Below are positions 1 through 12,991 of a stretch of DNA of 64,000 bases, one piece after another. Position numbers and translations under genes: made by a program. The notes beneath the pieces were generated by a model that was not told the origin of the DNA, ran no database searches, and worked only from the letters and a program-made list of their open reading frames with translations. Source of the stretch: Daphnia carinata (Eukaryota; Arthropoda; Branchiopoda; Diplostraca; Daphniidae); the NCBI RefSeq assembly GCF_022539665.2, contig NC_081340.1, positions 7,873,357-7,937,356 of the forward strand, in the 5' to 3' direction. Position 1 is the stretch's first letter. Each line of letters starts with the position of its first letter.

Positions 1-122
1 GCCGACATGTTTAAAGCGGGTACGACGGTCAGACACGTGCGCGCGCCAATGAAAGTCAAATAAAAGTTTGCGGTTTGGAGGTTTATTTCTCTCCTAATTT
101 GTTCGAAACGCGTGTTTCTAAA

Positions 123-3100
123 ATGGGATTGACAAAACAATACCTTCGTTATGTCCCCGGACCAGTATTTAACGTAATTGCAAGCTTGAAATCCAATGCC
201 GTATTTGTGGAATTGAGGGCACAAGTTGGGCGGTATGTTGCTGCTGGAGCATGTGAAAATGTCATCATCTGGGACTCGAAAACTGGAGAAAAAGTAACAC
301 GACAAATTAAATTTTTTAAGGATTATCAGTTATTTAACTATTTTTTTATTTGCTGTAGATAAATACTTTGTTGGGCGAAAAGCATTGTGTTACGGTACTA
401 AAAACGAGCCCTAACAACAGACAACTTGCGGTTGGCTATGAAGATGGTGTTGTCAGGCTCTTTGACCTCAACAGTGGAGAATGCTTGGTTACCTTCAGTG
501 GACACAAAAGTGCAGTTACATGTCTGGCATTTGACACAGATGGTATGAGATTGGTCTCTGGAGCAAAGGACACAAACATCATCATCTGGGATACTGTATC
601 TGAAGCTGGCCTTTACCGTTTGAGTGGACACAAAGGTCCCATCACCAAATGCTGTTTTCTCGAACAGCACAATATTTTAGTTAGTAGTTCTCTTGATACA
701 TTGGTCAAATTTTGGGACCTGGACACCCAACACTGCTTCAAAACACTAGTGGGTCACAGATCTGAAGTTTGGGATATGGTCGTCATGAAAGACGATCGTT
801 ACTTGGTCACCGGGTGCAGCGATAGCGAACTGCGAGTATGGAAGATTCGCTTTCCGAACGCCGAAGAAGATGAAGAACAACAGAAAGCTACCCCCAAAAA
901 GGCACGTAGCGATGCTGACGAAGAAGAAAAAGAAGACGACGAAAAAGACAACGAGGACGATGACAACAGCATTCTTCAGTGCACTAAAATCGGAACGATA
1001 TTGAGACAGGGTCGCGATCGCGTGCTCAGCATGACGACAGACGCAAGTCGCAGTATTTTAGCATGCCATGGCATGGACTCCATTGTGGAACTCTTTCGTT
1101 TCCACAGCGAAGAAGAAATTCAAAAGATATTCAACAAACGCCAACGAAAGTTCAAAAAACAAAATCCCGAGTCGAAGGAAGAGTTAACAGTAGCATTGCA
1201 AGACGAGGTGCTGCGAATCCAATCCATTCAGGCTTCAGCCAAAGTCAAAGCCATCGACATCTATGTCTCTAGCAAAGAAGAGCTCAAACTTTTGGTGCTG
1301 CTGCGTGGCAACTCATTTGAGATTCACGTTGTCGGCAGTAAAGTCTCCAACAAGAACGAAATGACAAAAGTTGGGGCGCTCTCCATTCCCGGTCATCGCA
1401 CGGACGTGCGTGCACTGTGTTTCAGCTCGGACAAGATTGCATTGGCATCCGCCAGTGGAGAATCATTAAAGATTTGGAATCGAGGCTCGCAAAACTGCAT
1501 CAGAACCATGCCCTGTGATTACGCTCTCTCGATCCTCTTTGCACCGGGTGATCGTAACGTGATCGTAGCTACCAAGACGGGCAAACTGCAGATCTTTGAC
1601 ATCGCAGCTGGACGTTTGCTGGAAGAGATCGCCGCTCACGAAAAAGAGGCCTGGTCTATCGCCATGAGTCCAGATCTTCGTGGCATAGCGAGTGGCGGTG
1701 CCGATAAGAAGGTCAAATTTTGGCAATTTGAATTAGTGCCCGACTTAGCAGGGGAGTCGATGGAAGACGATGGGCGAGGACACGGTAAAAGACTGAGCCT
1801 GGCTCATACGAGAACGTTACAGTTGGAGGAAGATGTACTGTGCGTTCGCTTTAGCCCCGACCAACGTCTTATTGCGGTTTCGCTACTCGACTCGACCGTG
1901 AAAATTTTCTTTGTCGACACGCTCAAATTCTTCTTGTCGCTCTACGGTCACAAATTCCCCGTTCTCTGCATGGACATATCCTACGACTCGACCACCATTA
2001 TCACCGGTGGTGCCGACCGCAACATTAAAATATGGGGGTAACATAAAATAACATTTGTGCTTTGCCATTTAGGCTCTCGTTTATCGTTTTTATTTTTAGC
2101 TTGGACTTTGGCGACTGTCATCGATCCATTTTCGCTCACGAAGACAGCATCCTGGGTCTTCAGTTTGTCTCCAAGACTCATCTCTTCTTCTCTTGCGGCA
2201 AGGACGGCAAGTTGAAACAGTGGGACGCTGACAATTTTGAGAATATCACTACGCTATCGGGTCACCACGGCCAAGTGTGGGCGCTGGCCGTCAGCGAAGA
2301 TGGCAAGTACGTCAGCTCCGCCGGACACGATCGCTCCATTCGACTTTGGGAGCGAACGCAGGAGCCGCTGGTGTTGGAGGACGAACGAGAAACTCAACGG
2401 GAAGCTGAAGCCGATCAGGTTTGTTGGCTATTCTTTTTTCGTTCTCGATTTGCCTTTGGAACCAACAAAAAAAAACGTGTTCCCATTTCACTTGAATAAT
2501 GCCAATTGTCGTTTTGGGGCCAAACCCCATTTTACAAATCTGTAAATAATATTTTCGCAGCAGCATTCCGTGTTGCTCGGGGCTTACTGGGTGGTACAAA
2601 CCGTAGACAAATCTAATAACCCCTTCTTTGAAGAAAAGATGATTGAGACCGGGTATTTCTATCGCCAACGGGGAAAGGCTGGGCCATTGCTCTGCCCCCA
2701 AAAAGAACACAATATTATTATCATTATTTTTTGTTGTGTTATTTTTTTTTTTTTTCAATTATTGATGAGGCTTATTTGTTTTGTTTACTTTGTCAGGCGT
2801 TGGCTTTGGGTGAAGATCGAGTGATACCCGGCATCAAAGCTGGTGAGGAAGCATCTTTACCTGGCCGAAAGACGGTCGAAACAGAACGGGCAGCTGAAAG
2901 AATTATGGAAGCTGTCGAAGTCCACAAGGAAGTATCCCAACAGTTGGCAGAGTACCGTGACAAACTCGATCAACATCAACAATCTGGCAAGGATGTTTCT
3001 CAGACTCCAGCCGCCCCTCAACCTCATCCGCTCATGGTGGCTTATGACACGTCCGATCCGGACAGATATTTGCTGAAGGTGTTGCGCCAGGTGAAATCCA

Positions 3101-3489
3101 GCGAAGTGGAAGAAGCCCTCCTCGTCCTGCCCTTTCACTACGTCGGCAGCCTGTTGACTTTGCTGGACCAGCTACTGGAAAAAGGCTGGGAAACTGAATT
3201 GGTGATGCGGATTTTGCTCTTTCTCGTCCGTCTTCATCACGGCCCGATCTCGAACGCTCCGTCTCTGCTGCCGATCTTGAACCGATTGCAGGGAGTGGCT
3301 CGCAAACGAGTCGACCAAGTCCGCGATCGTATCGGTTTCAACTTGGCTGGACTCCAATACCTGCAACGAGAACTAGAAGAGCGCGAGGCCGTACAGTTAT
3401 TCGCTGACGCTTCCGACCGAGTCAAGCAGAAACGCAAGCAGCGCCGGAACAAAGACAAGGCTAAACAAAGGGCTATTCTGACGTTGTAA
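123..3489 (+). CDS. WDR3: WDR3, WD-repeat U3 snoRNP / small-subunit processome protein
   Basis: Four exons: 123-293, 359-2037, 2100-2418 and 2797-3489, all GT-AG and in frame, giving about 953 aa. The start MGLTKQYLRY is the conserved WDR3/Utp12 N-terminus, which fixes the ATG at 123. Repeated WD-type blades ending in IIWD, KFWD, LRVW, KIWN, KFW and KIWG form two beta-propellers. An acidic low-complexity insert (about residues 230-260, rich in E and D) separates early blades. The last exon carries the Utp12 C-terminal helical domain (SSEVEEALLVLPFHYV) and a basic tail. From family knowledge the protein is nucleolar, part of the UTPB module of the SSU processome, and needed for 18S rRNA processing. 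AATAAA-like signals follow near 3547. Identity is very secure; only intron 3 (2419-2796) could hide an extra small exon. Confidence 0.95.
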
Positions 3490-5040
3490 AAATAATGGGT
3501 GGAAAAAAGAAACACACGAAAAAAAAAAAAAAAAAAGAGAAATTCCAATAAAAAAAAAATAATGAAATGAGAAAAGAAAAATAATTTTGGCTGAGAAAAA
3601 AGGACAACGATCGACGAAAACAAACGGAACGATAGGGAAACATTTGTCATTTTTTGGGTCGGTTGAAAAGAGAAAGAAAATTCCCTCTTAAAAATAAAAC
3701 GATAAATAAAAAGAAAGAAATGTCAAAGAAAAAATGTGTCAGCGACGGAAGAAGAAAAAAAATTTTTTTATAATGTAGGGAAACGACCTGGTTGCCACTG
3801 AAGTATATCAATGGAAAAAAAATGTTGAACGTCTAATTGAGTATTTCGCCTCACGATTCTGTTAATGTTTTGACTCGCTCACCTTTTTTATATTCATAAT
3901 TTATTTGAACCGTTGAGAGTTGTACGTACAGACACAGTAAGATGAAATGTGGGTCTCATGATGTTTGAGTTGTTTGCAGGTACTAACTAAGGAGAAAACC
4001 TCCCAACGAGTAGGAGATGGTAGAAAATGAGGCGGCCGTCGACTGACCTGTTGACCTACTGAGACTTTGAAATATCAAAGGCCTTCGAGAGAAGTGGACA
4101 GACTGGTCCAGCCCGGATGTCTACGTACTAGCCCTTTAACTCACATTTATTAGAAATCTTTTCTTTCTTTCTTTTTTTTTCTACCCTCTATTTATATGTT
4201 TCACGTATTCTTCGATATCCACTTGTAGTACTGGTAAAGCTGCCATAAGCTTGTTCTTATCTTTTTTCTTTCATAGTCGTGTCTTCTTTTCTCTTTCCTT
4301 CCTTTCTCCGTCCTTCTTTTTTTTTTAAATTTGATTTTCAGTGTGTTATTTCCCTCTCCTTTGAGACTCGTTTCGTTGAAGGTAAAGGTGATTTGGGGTG
4401 GTGTACGGCATTCCCGGAAATGAGCACACACCGGTTCTCGGTTATCAAATGTCGAAGAAAAAACCCTCGGTCGATAGGTACATGTTCTACTTGTAATTTG
4501 TTTTGTTTGTTTGAACGATTTTAAATTGTCGAATCATCTCTGCAGTGTGTGAAGAAGAAGAAGAAAACAAACAGACCTCCGAACAGTCAACAGTACGCAG
4601 GTGGTAATTGCCTTCGTTTCTCCAACATGTTGAAGACGTGAAAAGAGGAAGGAAGAAAATCGTGTGTCGATGATGATAGAAAAGTCGGACAATCTCTACA
4701 GACAAAAGGCAAGGTTACTACTATGCATGCATTTTTTGATCGAGCGTAGTCTATATTTTGAACATGTTCTTTTGAGTTACAGTGTCTGACCACACGTACC
4801 ACCTGTGTTTCTGGCTCTTCTTCTTTCTGCGCCCGTGTTCCCCTTTTCCACATCTCTCTCTTCTCTTTTTCATTCCTTCTCTTTTATTTCCCTCCTTCCC
4901 GCAGTTGGGCTGGTGGTAAGGCCCCCTTTTCTTTCTTTTTTGGGTGTTTTCGCCCATTCGGGGTCCTGTTGGCGTACGCTCCGCCCTTAACTATCTCGTC
5001 GACGAGTACCGCTCTGCCGACACTCAGTCCACGTTGAGCC
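3490..5040. other. WDR3 3' flank and intergenic DNA
   Basis: An A-rich stretch at 3490-3780 with several AATAAA-like hexamers is probably the WDR3 3' UTR and polyadenylation region. The remainder is T- and C-rich intergenic sequence with only short open frames that lack coding character. No RNA gene or protein domain was recognised. Confidence 0.5.
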
Positions 5041-5509
5041 GTGGGGCACTCCACAACTCCCCACCAACTGCTCCTCGGTTCTTTCTCTCATTTGCCTTGT
5101 TCTTTCATCAACAACAACAACACTCGCTTTGATTTGTTTTTGTTCTTGAAACGGGGATTTGTCGTCATTTGGAATCAAAGCCAAAGAGGAACAATTCATT
5201 CCCATATTTCTCATCTTTTTTTTTTCGTGTACATATTTTTCGTCCGACAGCTGATTGTTCGTGCGTTCAATTCTTCGTCTCACCGACACACGGCTTCCAA
5301 AGTGCGCTTCTCGTGGCATCGGAAATGTCAACAAGAGATTGAACGACACGAAAACTCATCAAGTGCTCAGACATGCTGCCGTCCGTTTCACACTGAGTTC
5401 GGCGATAGAAAATCAACGCCCGTGTTCCATACGCAAATTGTTAACGCCGGAGCCCATCGTTTCGCCAAGTCGTCGACATCCAAGACGGATTCAATCACCT
5501 TAGAATCAG
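5041..5509 (+). other. candidate non-coding first exon, donor at 5510
   Basis: The stretch ends in a strong donor (AATCAG|GTAAGG at 5510). The next good + strand acceptor in front of a coding exon is TTTTGGTCAG at 12930, just ahead of the serine-protease ATG. A 5' leader spliced over about 7.4 kb would explain the large empty upstream interval. The left edge is unknown and no recognisable protein is encoded. This is inference from splice consensus and position only. Confidence 0.25.
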
Positions 5510-8500
5510 GTAAGGCGATGATGATTTTCGTTTCATTTGGCATGTGAGTTGTAAACAACGTAGTATATGGAAATTGTGTTGTAAGGCGTAGGAGAAGTGG
5601 GCGCTGAGTCACACAAACTCTCTCACAGGCACGTTCCGAATTTTTTTTTTTTCTTTTTACTCGCTGATTGTGTGTAGTGTTGGCCAATTTGGCATAGAAG
5701 GAGAGAAAGAGGGAAAAGCTTGGCACTAAGAAGAAGAAACAGGGACGCACCTTTCACGGCATAAAAAGCGGGCAAATTTTAAAACATTTGTGTGTTCGTT
5801 TCGAAGAAGCAGCGATTTTCGAGTAACCTCAATTTCTTTTATTCCTATTCCACGAATAGCTAACGTAACCTGACGATTGCTGTTGCGCCAATACTTCGTT
5901 ACGCTGGGTTTCTAGTTTGTCTTCGTTCCGACAACGTTCTGAAAAAAAATCAGCTGCGTCGTGGGCTCTATTATTATCTTGTTTTTTTCCTCATGTCGGT
6001 CAATTTTTTCGTTTTCGAAATGATGTGACGAAAAAACTCGTCATCATCGACTTTCACCGATTGTTCCGCTTTCAAACGCCAAATGCGTGGGTCGCGTTTA
6101 GAGCCATTCATAAAGCACACGCGTGTCGTATCCCTTTTTTTATTCGTGTTTTCGAGTCACCAAAATTATTCATCAAATTTACGCTGACTGACGATGATCT
6201 CTTTGTTTTCTCTTTTTGACCGCAATTTCATTGCAGCAACTAATCATGACGAATTATCGCTACTTCAAACTGCGGGAGAAACTCCTATTGTTTTTTTTTT
6301 CGGTGACCAGTAATCGCGCGCGTTTCGCTGTCGCAATTTTGAAATCTTTTTCTGTTTCCCTCGTACGAACATGTTCACAAACTTTCCAAGCCTTTCATTG
6401 TGGCAACAATCCTTTTTATTGATTATTTGAGCAAGCCTGATAACGGCAATTTTGATTTTTTCACCATCGTTGTTTTTGCGTTCATCCTGGCCGTGACCAT
6501 ACGGAACGCGATTCTTGTTGTATGGTCAAACAAAAAAGAAGCAACACGTGTTGCCCTATTCGTTCATCCTCAATCGACAAATGTGTTTGTTTTCAGGAAA
6601 GACGTACTTGTTCACGTAATCCTCTCGAAAGCCGTTAGGTGTGTGCATCTTCCTCTTCATTTTGTGAGAACAGCTGATTGCACTTCTGTGAATTAGCTCA
6701 GCTCTCAGGAATTTAGATGGAACCACCTTTTGGTTCCCTATTTTTTGTTAATTTTCATGAGACCAGCAGATTCGCCTCGTAATTCTGTTCTTAACAATTT
6801 GACGACCACCTAAAATGTCCTTTTTTTTTTTAAGAACCATCTTTGAAATTCTTTTACCACCGGATGGAACTTTGTTTTTGGTTTGGGGTTTTTTTTTTTT
6901 AGGGGGATTTTCGTGGCCGATTGAAATGGGGACGTTGCCTATTCTGTTTTTTTTTCTTCTTTCGAACTCGTCTAAAAAAACTCGGACAAAAAAGTGACGA
7001 ATGGGATGACCGGAATGCCTGCGCACACCTGGACGGGATCCAGAATTAAAAATGGATGTAGAACCTAATCAAAGCTCCACTCGTTTTTGTTGTTGCCGTC
7101 GACTTGTTTTCTTTTGTTTTTAAATAGTCAGGATAGCATTCCTTATGTCGGTTGAGAAAGAAAAAAAATCTGTCAGTGTCCATTGATGAATAATAATTTT
7201 TTTTTAAGGCTCTAGAAACAGGATGATGGATTTTGATTTGCTTTTGGAAAAAGTTCGATCGACACGATTTTTTCTCATCAATTCGCCCCGTTTCTTTGTT
7301 TTGCAACGATGAATGAGCTGCCTGGCGTGAATATCTCGGTCGCAAATTGAGTTTTATTTTGAATCAATTTTCGGCTGCAGATGGTCGAAGTTGCTTCTCC
7401 ATTTTCTGCTCGACTAGTCTGACATTGAAACCAGTAGCTTTATTTATCTTATTCTCAGCTGTTAATGGGGTCGGCCGGTGAAACACATTTTCTCTCCCGT
7501 TCAATTGTCTATTTTCTTCTTTACCCCACTAAGAAAAAAAATTTTCTGCCCTTTTGAATTTTCGTGAGTGCTCCAAATGCCGAGATCGGCTGCGCGCACA
7601 AACGTCTAACCTCAATATTTAGTCCCGATCGTATTATAGTCATTTGGTTTCGCTTCGTTTGAGCTGCCGCTGCAGCGTTCATCCAAAACCACGAGCGGTT
7701 AAAACGAACGTTGAAAGATCAGTTTCCATCCGCCGAAAAGATCCATTTAGTCGCAGCTTGACGTTAAAAATGAGGAGACAAAACGTGCGTGGGGGGGATG
7801 TTGAGTGTGTCTGCGTGCAGTTGACGCTTAGACGCTGTTGATGGCCACCGGAACTTTCTTTCGATCATTCAGGCTCGTTTCCAAGTCACGCACCAATGAA
7901 CCCGACCCAGGTGCCAATGAGGCCACACGTCGCAGCAAATAAAACGAAGAGAAGAGAAATAGGCGATGAAGTAACCTAGAAATGATGATTGAGCTCGTCA
8001 GTCATTCGAAACCTTGTCTTTTTAATTTCTCCTATGGCAAAAAAAAACAAAAAACAGAAAATTGTTTTAAACATTTGGATGGCATGCGCATTTCCCAGAG
8101 CAATGTTGAAACAATAAAAGAAAGCCGTTCGTGAATGGTGAAAGCGGGCGCAGCGCAAATGTTTCGTGTTAGTAGGGCCTAGCATGAAAAGTAGGTTCTC
8201 GGTATCATCGCAAAGAGATGATGATGTCCTCTATAAATAATGCTGTGATCCGGCGGATGCATTAAGGCGAGTTTTTGGAGTTTTATTTCCCCTTTTGTTT
8301 AGTCACGCAACAGTCTGCAGGTCACTAACCCTCTTCCCCTTCGCCTACCGAAACGGCCAATCAAATGAGGTGGAGCTAGCGGTCGGCTTCAGACGCTCAC
8401 CGGAAGGTCTCGTTTTCTATTTAGATAAGCAAGAATTCTGCGGGTCATTGAAAGTGATGATCATTTGAAGTTATTTTTATTTATTTTTTTTGAAAAAAAG

Positions 8501-10517
8501 GTTCGCCGTCATTATCGTTTTACACGCATAGTGGAGACACACTATTTCCCTCTGCTGGCCTTCTTTTCTAAAAGGAGAAATTGAAGAGAAACTTTGAAAC
8601 GTGACAAACGGCATTTTAACAAAATAACCAACACGCACAATTTAAAGGAAAGAGAGAGAAAAAAAAGGGACATACATTGAAGGAAAGAAACGGCTCTTTT
8701 TTTTTTCTTTCTTGGCCGGCTGCTGGGATCGTCTCATTTTCGAATAGCACCTGTCACAAGAAGATAATTCAAAGACAAAACTGCCAAGTCCAGTTATAGC
8801 ATCGTCAGCTTTTTATCAACAAAAACTACGGTTATTTGCTATCGTAAAAAGCAGCACAAGAACGAAAGACAATTTTCATACATCAAACCTTTTTTCTTTG
8901 CTTCGCTTCACGTCGCTCTGCTTTATTTTATATTTTTTTGGGAGGAGATTACGATTAAAATCATTCGACCATTAGACAAGTGTGGCATAAAGCAATTTTT
9001 TTTTTGTGCACGATTGAGATCTACATTTTATGCTGCCATCAACGTCTTGTGTTTCTACCGGATTCGTGAGGCTGTATTTAAAAAAAAAAAAAAGTCGTCC
9101 CAGATCAGAAAGAGAAATTTAGGCACGTCTGAAGAACGCGCGTTCTCAATACTTTCCTGATCTTTTCCTGCTTTCCTCATTATTCATACTTGCGAATGAG
9201 GCGTGCGTAGCGAAAATCCAGAGCAAACTGATGAATGGGCTGTTTGATGTAGGTGGAGAGAAGATTGCATAATAATTCTTGTATTATTACCTACGGTGGT
9301 ATAGTCTTTTTTTCCTGTTTACGGCGGTTGGTAGAAAATTGGGTTCAGCAAAAAACAAAAAAAGCCAGTTGCCGAATGTGTAAATTAGCATAGGTTGTTG
9401 TTCTAGTCGCAGCGCATAGCACCGGCTACTAGAATCGCTTTTTGTATGTCTGTTGGTAAGAGGAAGAAAGAAGACCAGAGGCTCGGTCGTCACACTGGTT
9501 ACTCCGTTAGATCACGCAGCCAAAGGGGGTAGAAACGAAACAAGAGCCAAAGAGTTAGACCGAACGTAAGAGAGATAGACTATAGGCAAAACCGGTTTTT
9601 TTTTTTTACGTCTCCTCTTTCGCTTCTCTTTTCATTTTCCGTTTCCTTTTAGTCCCACTATTCCTTTGTACCGTGCGTCTCTTGGCTAATCGTCATCGCC
9701 CGCCAAATCTACCGCCACCACCTCTGAATACCAAATGATTGCCTTTACACAATTTCGAAAAAAGCCTTTCCGTTTGTGTTATTCCTTTGTGGGATGTAAA
9801 TTTCTTTTTCCGGTTTTGAAGAAAGGTGACGAATCGAGGCTAGACGTCGAATTCATTTTGCACTTATTTTTGCGTTTCGATCGTTTGTGGGGCAATCAAA
9901 TATCCATAAGCGGAAATAGGTCTGCAATGAAGCCGAGTGTGCCAATGAACGTGTTCAAAAACGCCGCGGATCTTTTCACCGCACGACAGACTGGTCCAAA
10001 TCGGCGCGTGAGCCGTTTTTCGTGTTTTTCCCTCATTTGAAATTCTCCTAAAGGTCGTTGGATTATTGAATCTAGAAAAAAAAAAACTGGTTGAAAACAT
10101 GCTGTCGAATGTTAATTTGTCTAAAGCGGAGGGCTTCGTTGGGCAGGCTGCTCACATGCAGCCCCGAGACGCTCCCTGTTTTAATAGGTCAGCCCTGCTG
10201 ATCTCACATCTCTCCTTTGTTTTTGTTCGTAATCGTTCAACTGACAACGCAAATCCGGTCTTTTAAAACTATGGCGTTTTTAATTGATGCAGTTTCATTG
10301 TCAACAAGAAAAACAAACAAAAGAACACGAGGAGGTTACATGCACCTGTTGCTGACCACTTTTAGCCATCCAGGAAAAAAAAAACATTTGTGGATAAAGA
10401 AAACGTTAAAATAAAAAAAGAGTGGGGAGTACAACGTCATCTTTCACGGGCAGGCTGAATGTGGGTCGACTTCTTTTTGTGTTTCTTCCCCTACTTTTTA
10501 GCGTTTTTGGCATTCAA

Positions 10518-10551
<34 letters not shown>

Positions 10552-12930
10552 TGTACGCAAAACGTAACATGAACCGAATGGATAAAAAGTAAGCCAACGA
10601 ACTGAACAGAAAAAAAGAGAACGAATAACGAGCTCGGGATGAACCTATGGGCATATTAAGTTGAGATGTAGTAGTAGTAGTAGCTCGTCGATGTCATCCA
10701 TCACACACCTGTGTGTACAACATCATTTCCTATTATATTCGTCTGCGATTTTGATTTGTGTTGTTTGATGCCGAACACCTGGGCGGAGCGACCGTGCAAG
10801 TTTTGATTTTTTTATTTTTTTGATTTTTTTGTATTTTTCTTGTTGTTTTTTTATCTCTCAATTTCATTGGGCGCTTGTAACCGACACAAAAGAGATTGAT
10901 GAACATGAAGAGTGTGTAACCAGAAGTACGACGTTCTGGATTTTTTTTTTTTTTTCTTTTTTTGAGATTAAACTCAGTGGGGCACTGGCGAAGCAGGGAG
11001 GTGAATAAAAAGAAAGATGTTGCATTCATCCAAATGGCTCTCCACTACAGTTGTACATCTTCCAAGGACTTGTTCTTTATTTTATTTTTTTTTATGAAGA
11101 AGAGAAAACAACAAAAAAAAAACCCGTTCGTTTCTTTTTTGGAATTCTTTTGCGGGAAAACTACAACAAAAAAGAAATTCGGGGGAAAAAAATAAACCGT
11201 TGGTCTATGACACCGTCAAATAGGAAAAGAAAAGAAAAACGCGTCTATTAAAATAGAACCCCCCGTTGTGTGTCTTGTGTGTATTAAAAAAGGGCGACGA
11301 TGATGAACGTGCAACCAACGTGTTCTCATCGGAAAAGGAAAGAGATGCTGTTTGTGTGTGCGCGCAAGTGAATGATTGGGTGTTGTACTATACCGAATTA
11401 TGTTTTCACCGTAACGAATACCGGTAAAGGCTAATGTGTAACCCCCTCTGAAAAAAAAAAAAAAAAAAAGACCTTTGACTCTCTTTTTTTTCAACCCGAC
11501 ATCGACTGCGGGAGGACCTTGAAATCTAAAAGAAAAGAAAACATTTTGCGTTCACACGGTCTGTTTTTTTTTTTTTTTTCGTTTACCTTTCACCGAAGCG
11601 GAACCGCAACGACGGAAAGGTTTCAGGCGACATGTACCGTTCGCTTTTTTCATTTAGAAAAATTAGGAAGAGCCCGTCGTTGTCGCATCTTTTTGGGAAA
11701 ACAAAATGGAATTCCCGAAATCCAACAGGAAAAAGGAATTCTCGATGGCCAACAAATACGACAGAAGTTGCAATGTTTGGAATGAATGGCTGAACGTCGT
11801 AATAGCTGAAAATTGGACTACCAGAACCCGTAAAAGTCCAGTGCCAACACCCAGCTAGTCACGCCGTTTTTTTTCTTTCACGAAAATAAAAATGCTGAAT
11901 AACTCTTACAGACTTGCCGACGTATTGCGTAAGAGACACACGAAATCGGGAAATGCTTATGTGCGTTATTTGTCAGGTTGCACAAAGGAACGTATGGACA
12001 GTAGCGAACGTAGTCATGTCTCATAACGCCGCCGTCATATCCAACAAAGTCACGATCACGATAGTCTTTTATTCGCTCGTTTACTGTCGTTTCTCGCAAT
12101 TGAATCGTGAATTCTCGTTTTTTTTCTCTAACGACCAACAGAAGTTAATGTTATCTGGGTCTACCTGTCGTCTCTCAACTGTCGTCCGATGATGAAACGC
12201 ATCATTATTTCGTCTTTTATTGCCTTTTCCTTTTGACCACTTTTCATGTCCGTCGACTTGATTATCGTTTCTTTTTGGGCTCATTGAGTCACGCCCCAGC
12301 CTTTAGTTAAAGGCGCCCTACCCGGAACACTATTCTAACGGTGTTGGACCGTCGGGTCCCCGCCGGACTCACGGCGACACATTAAAATAACCTCTAGCGG
12401 CAGCTGCGAGTGGCGCTGTCTTTTTGCTGCCGCGTGACAAACTAACCAAGTGACCGACATTTATGTATCTCCTCCTTTTATTTTATTTTATGTTTCTTTT
12501 TTTTTTTTTTCGGGGAGTGGGCAGGGGCATTATTACGGCCACCATAGGAGAGCAGTTTGCTCGCAACTTGGACAGATTGTACCTGCTTGTTTTCGGACCC
12601 TTTTCAGAAATAAAGCGACACACGCTATTACACCGCCCACGTGACGAGATAATTTAAGACACGCCGCATTGTACGCGATTTATTTTTTTTTTTTTTTGGC
12701 TAGTGTTATTGCGCTGTTTTTTTTTTATTACGAATTATTTCCAGCCAAAGAGACACTCGAACTCATTTCGTTTTATTTTTTTCTCTTTACCTTTCGAGAA
12801 GGAAAAAGAAATCCCGCGGTACTTTGAAGTCAAATAGATTCCAATGCGTAGTAACGTCTTTGTGTCTAATTGTTTTTGGTTTTGTTTGATCCAAATGTAT
12901 TTGATTGATGGTTTTATGAATTTTGGTCAG
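5510..12930. other. 7.4 kb without recognisable genes (intergenic or long first intron)
   Basis: T/A-rich sequence with many homopolymers (26 T at 10519-10544) and a TAG trinucleotide run near 10669-10683. The many short open frames are dominated by F, K and R from homopolymers and match no family recognised. A locally GC-rich patch at about 12290-12440 may be a regulatory island. No tRNA, transposase or reverse-transcriptase signature was seen. Confidence 0.4.
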
Positions 12931-12991
12931 GAAGTTCACATCACGTCGACGTCGTCGTCGTCGTGTAGCCACAGGCTGCTCCGGGACGTCC

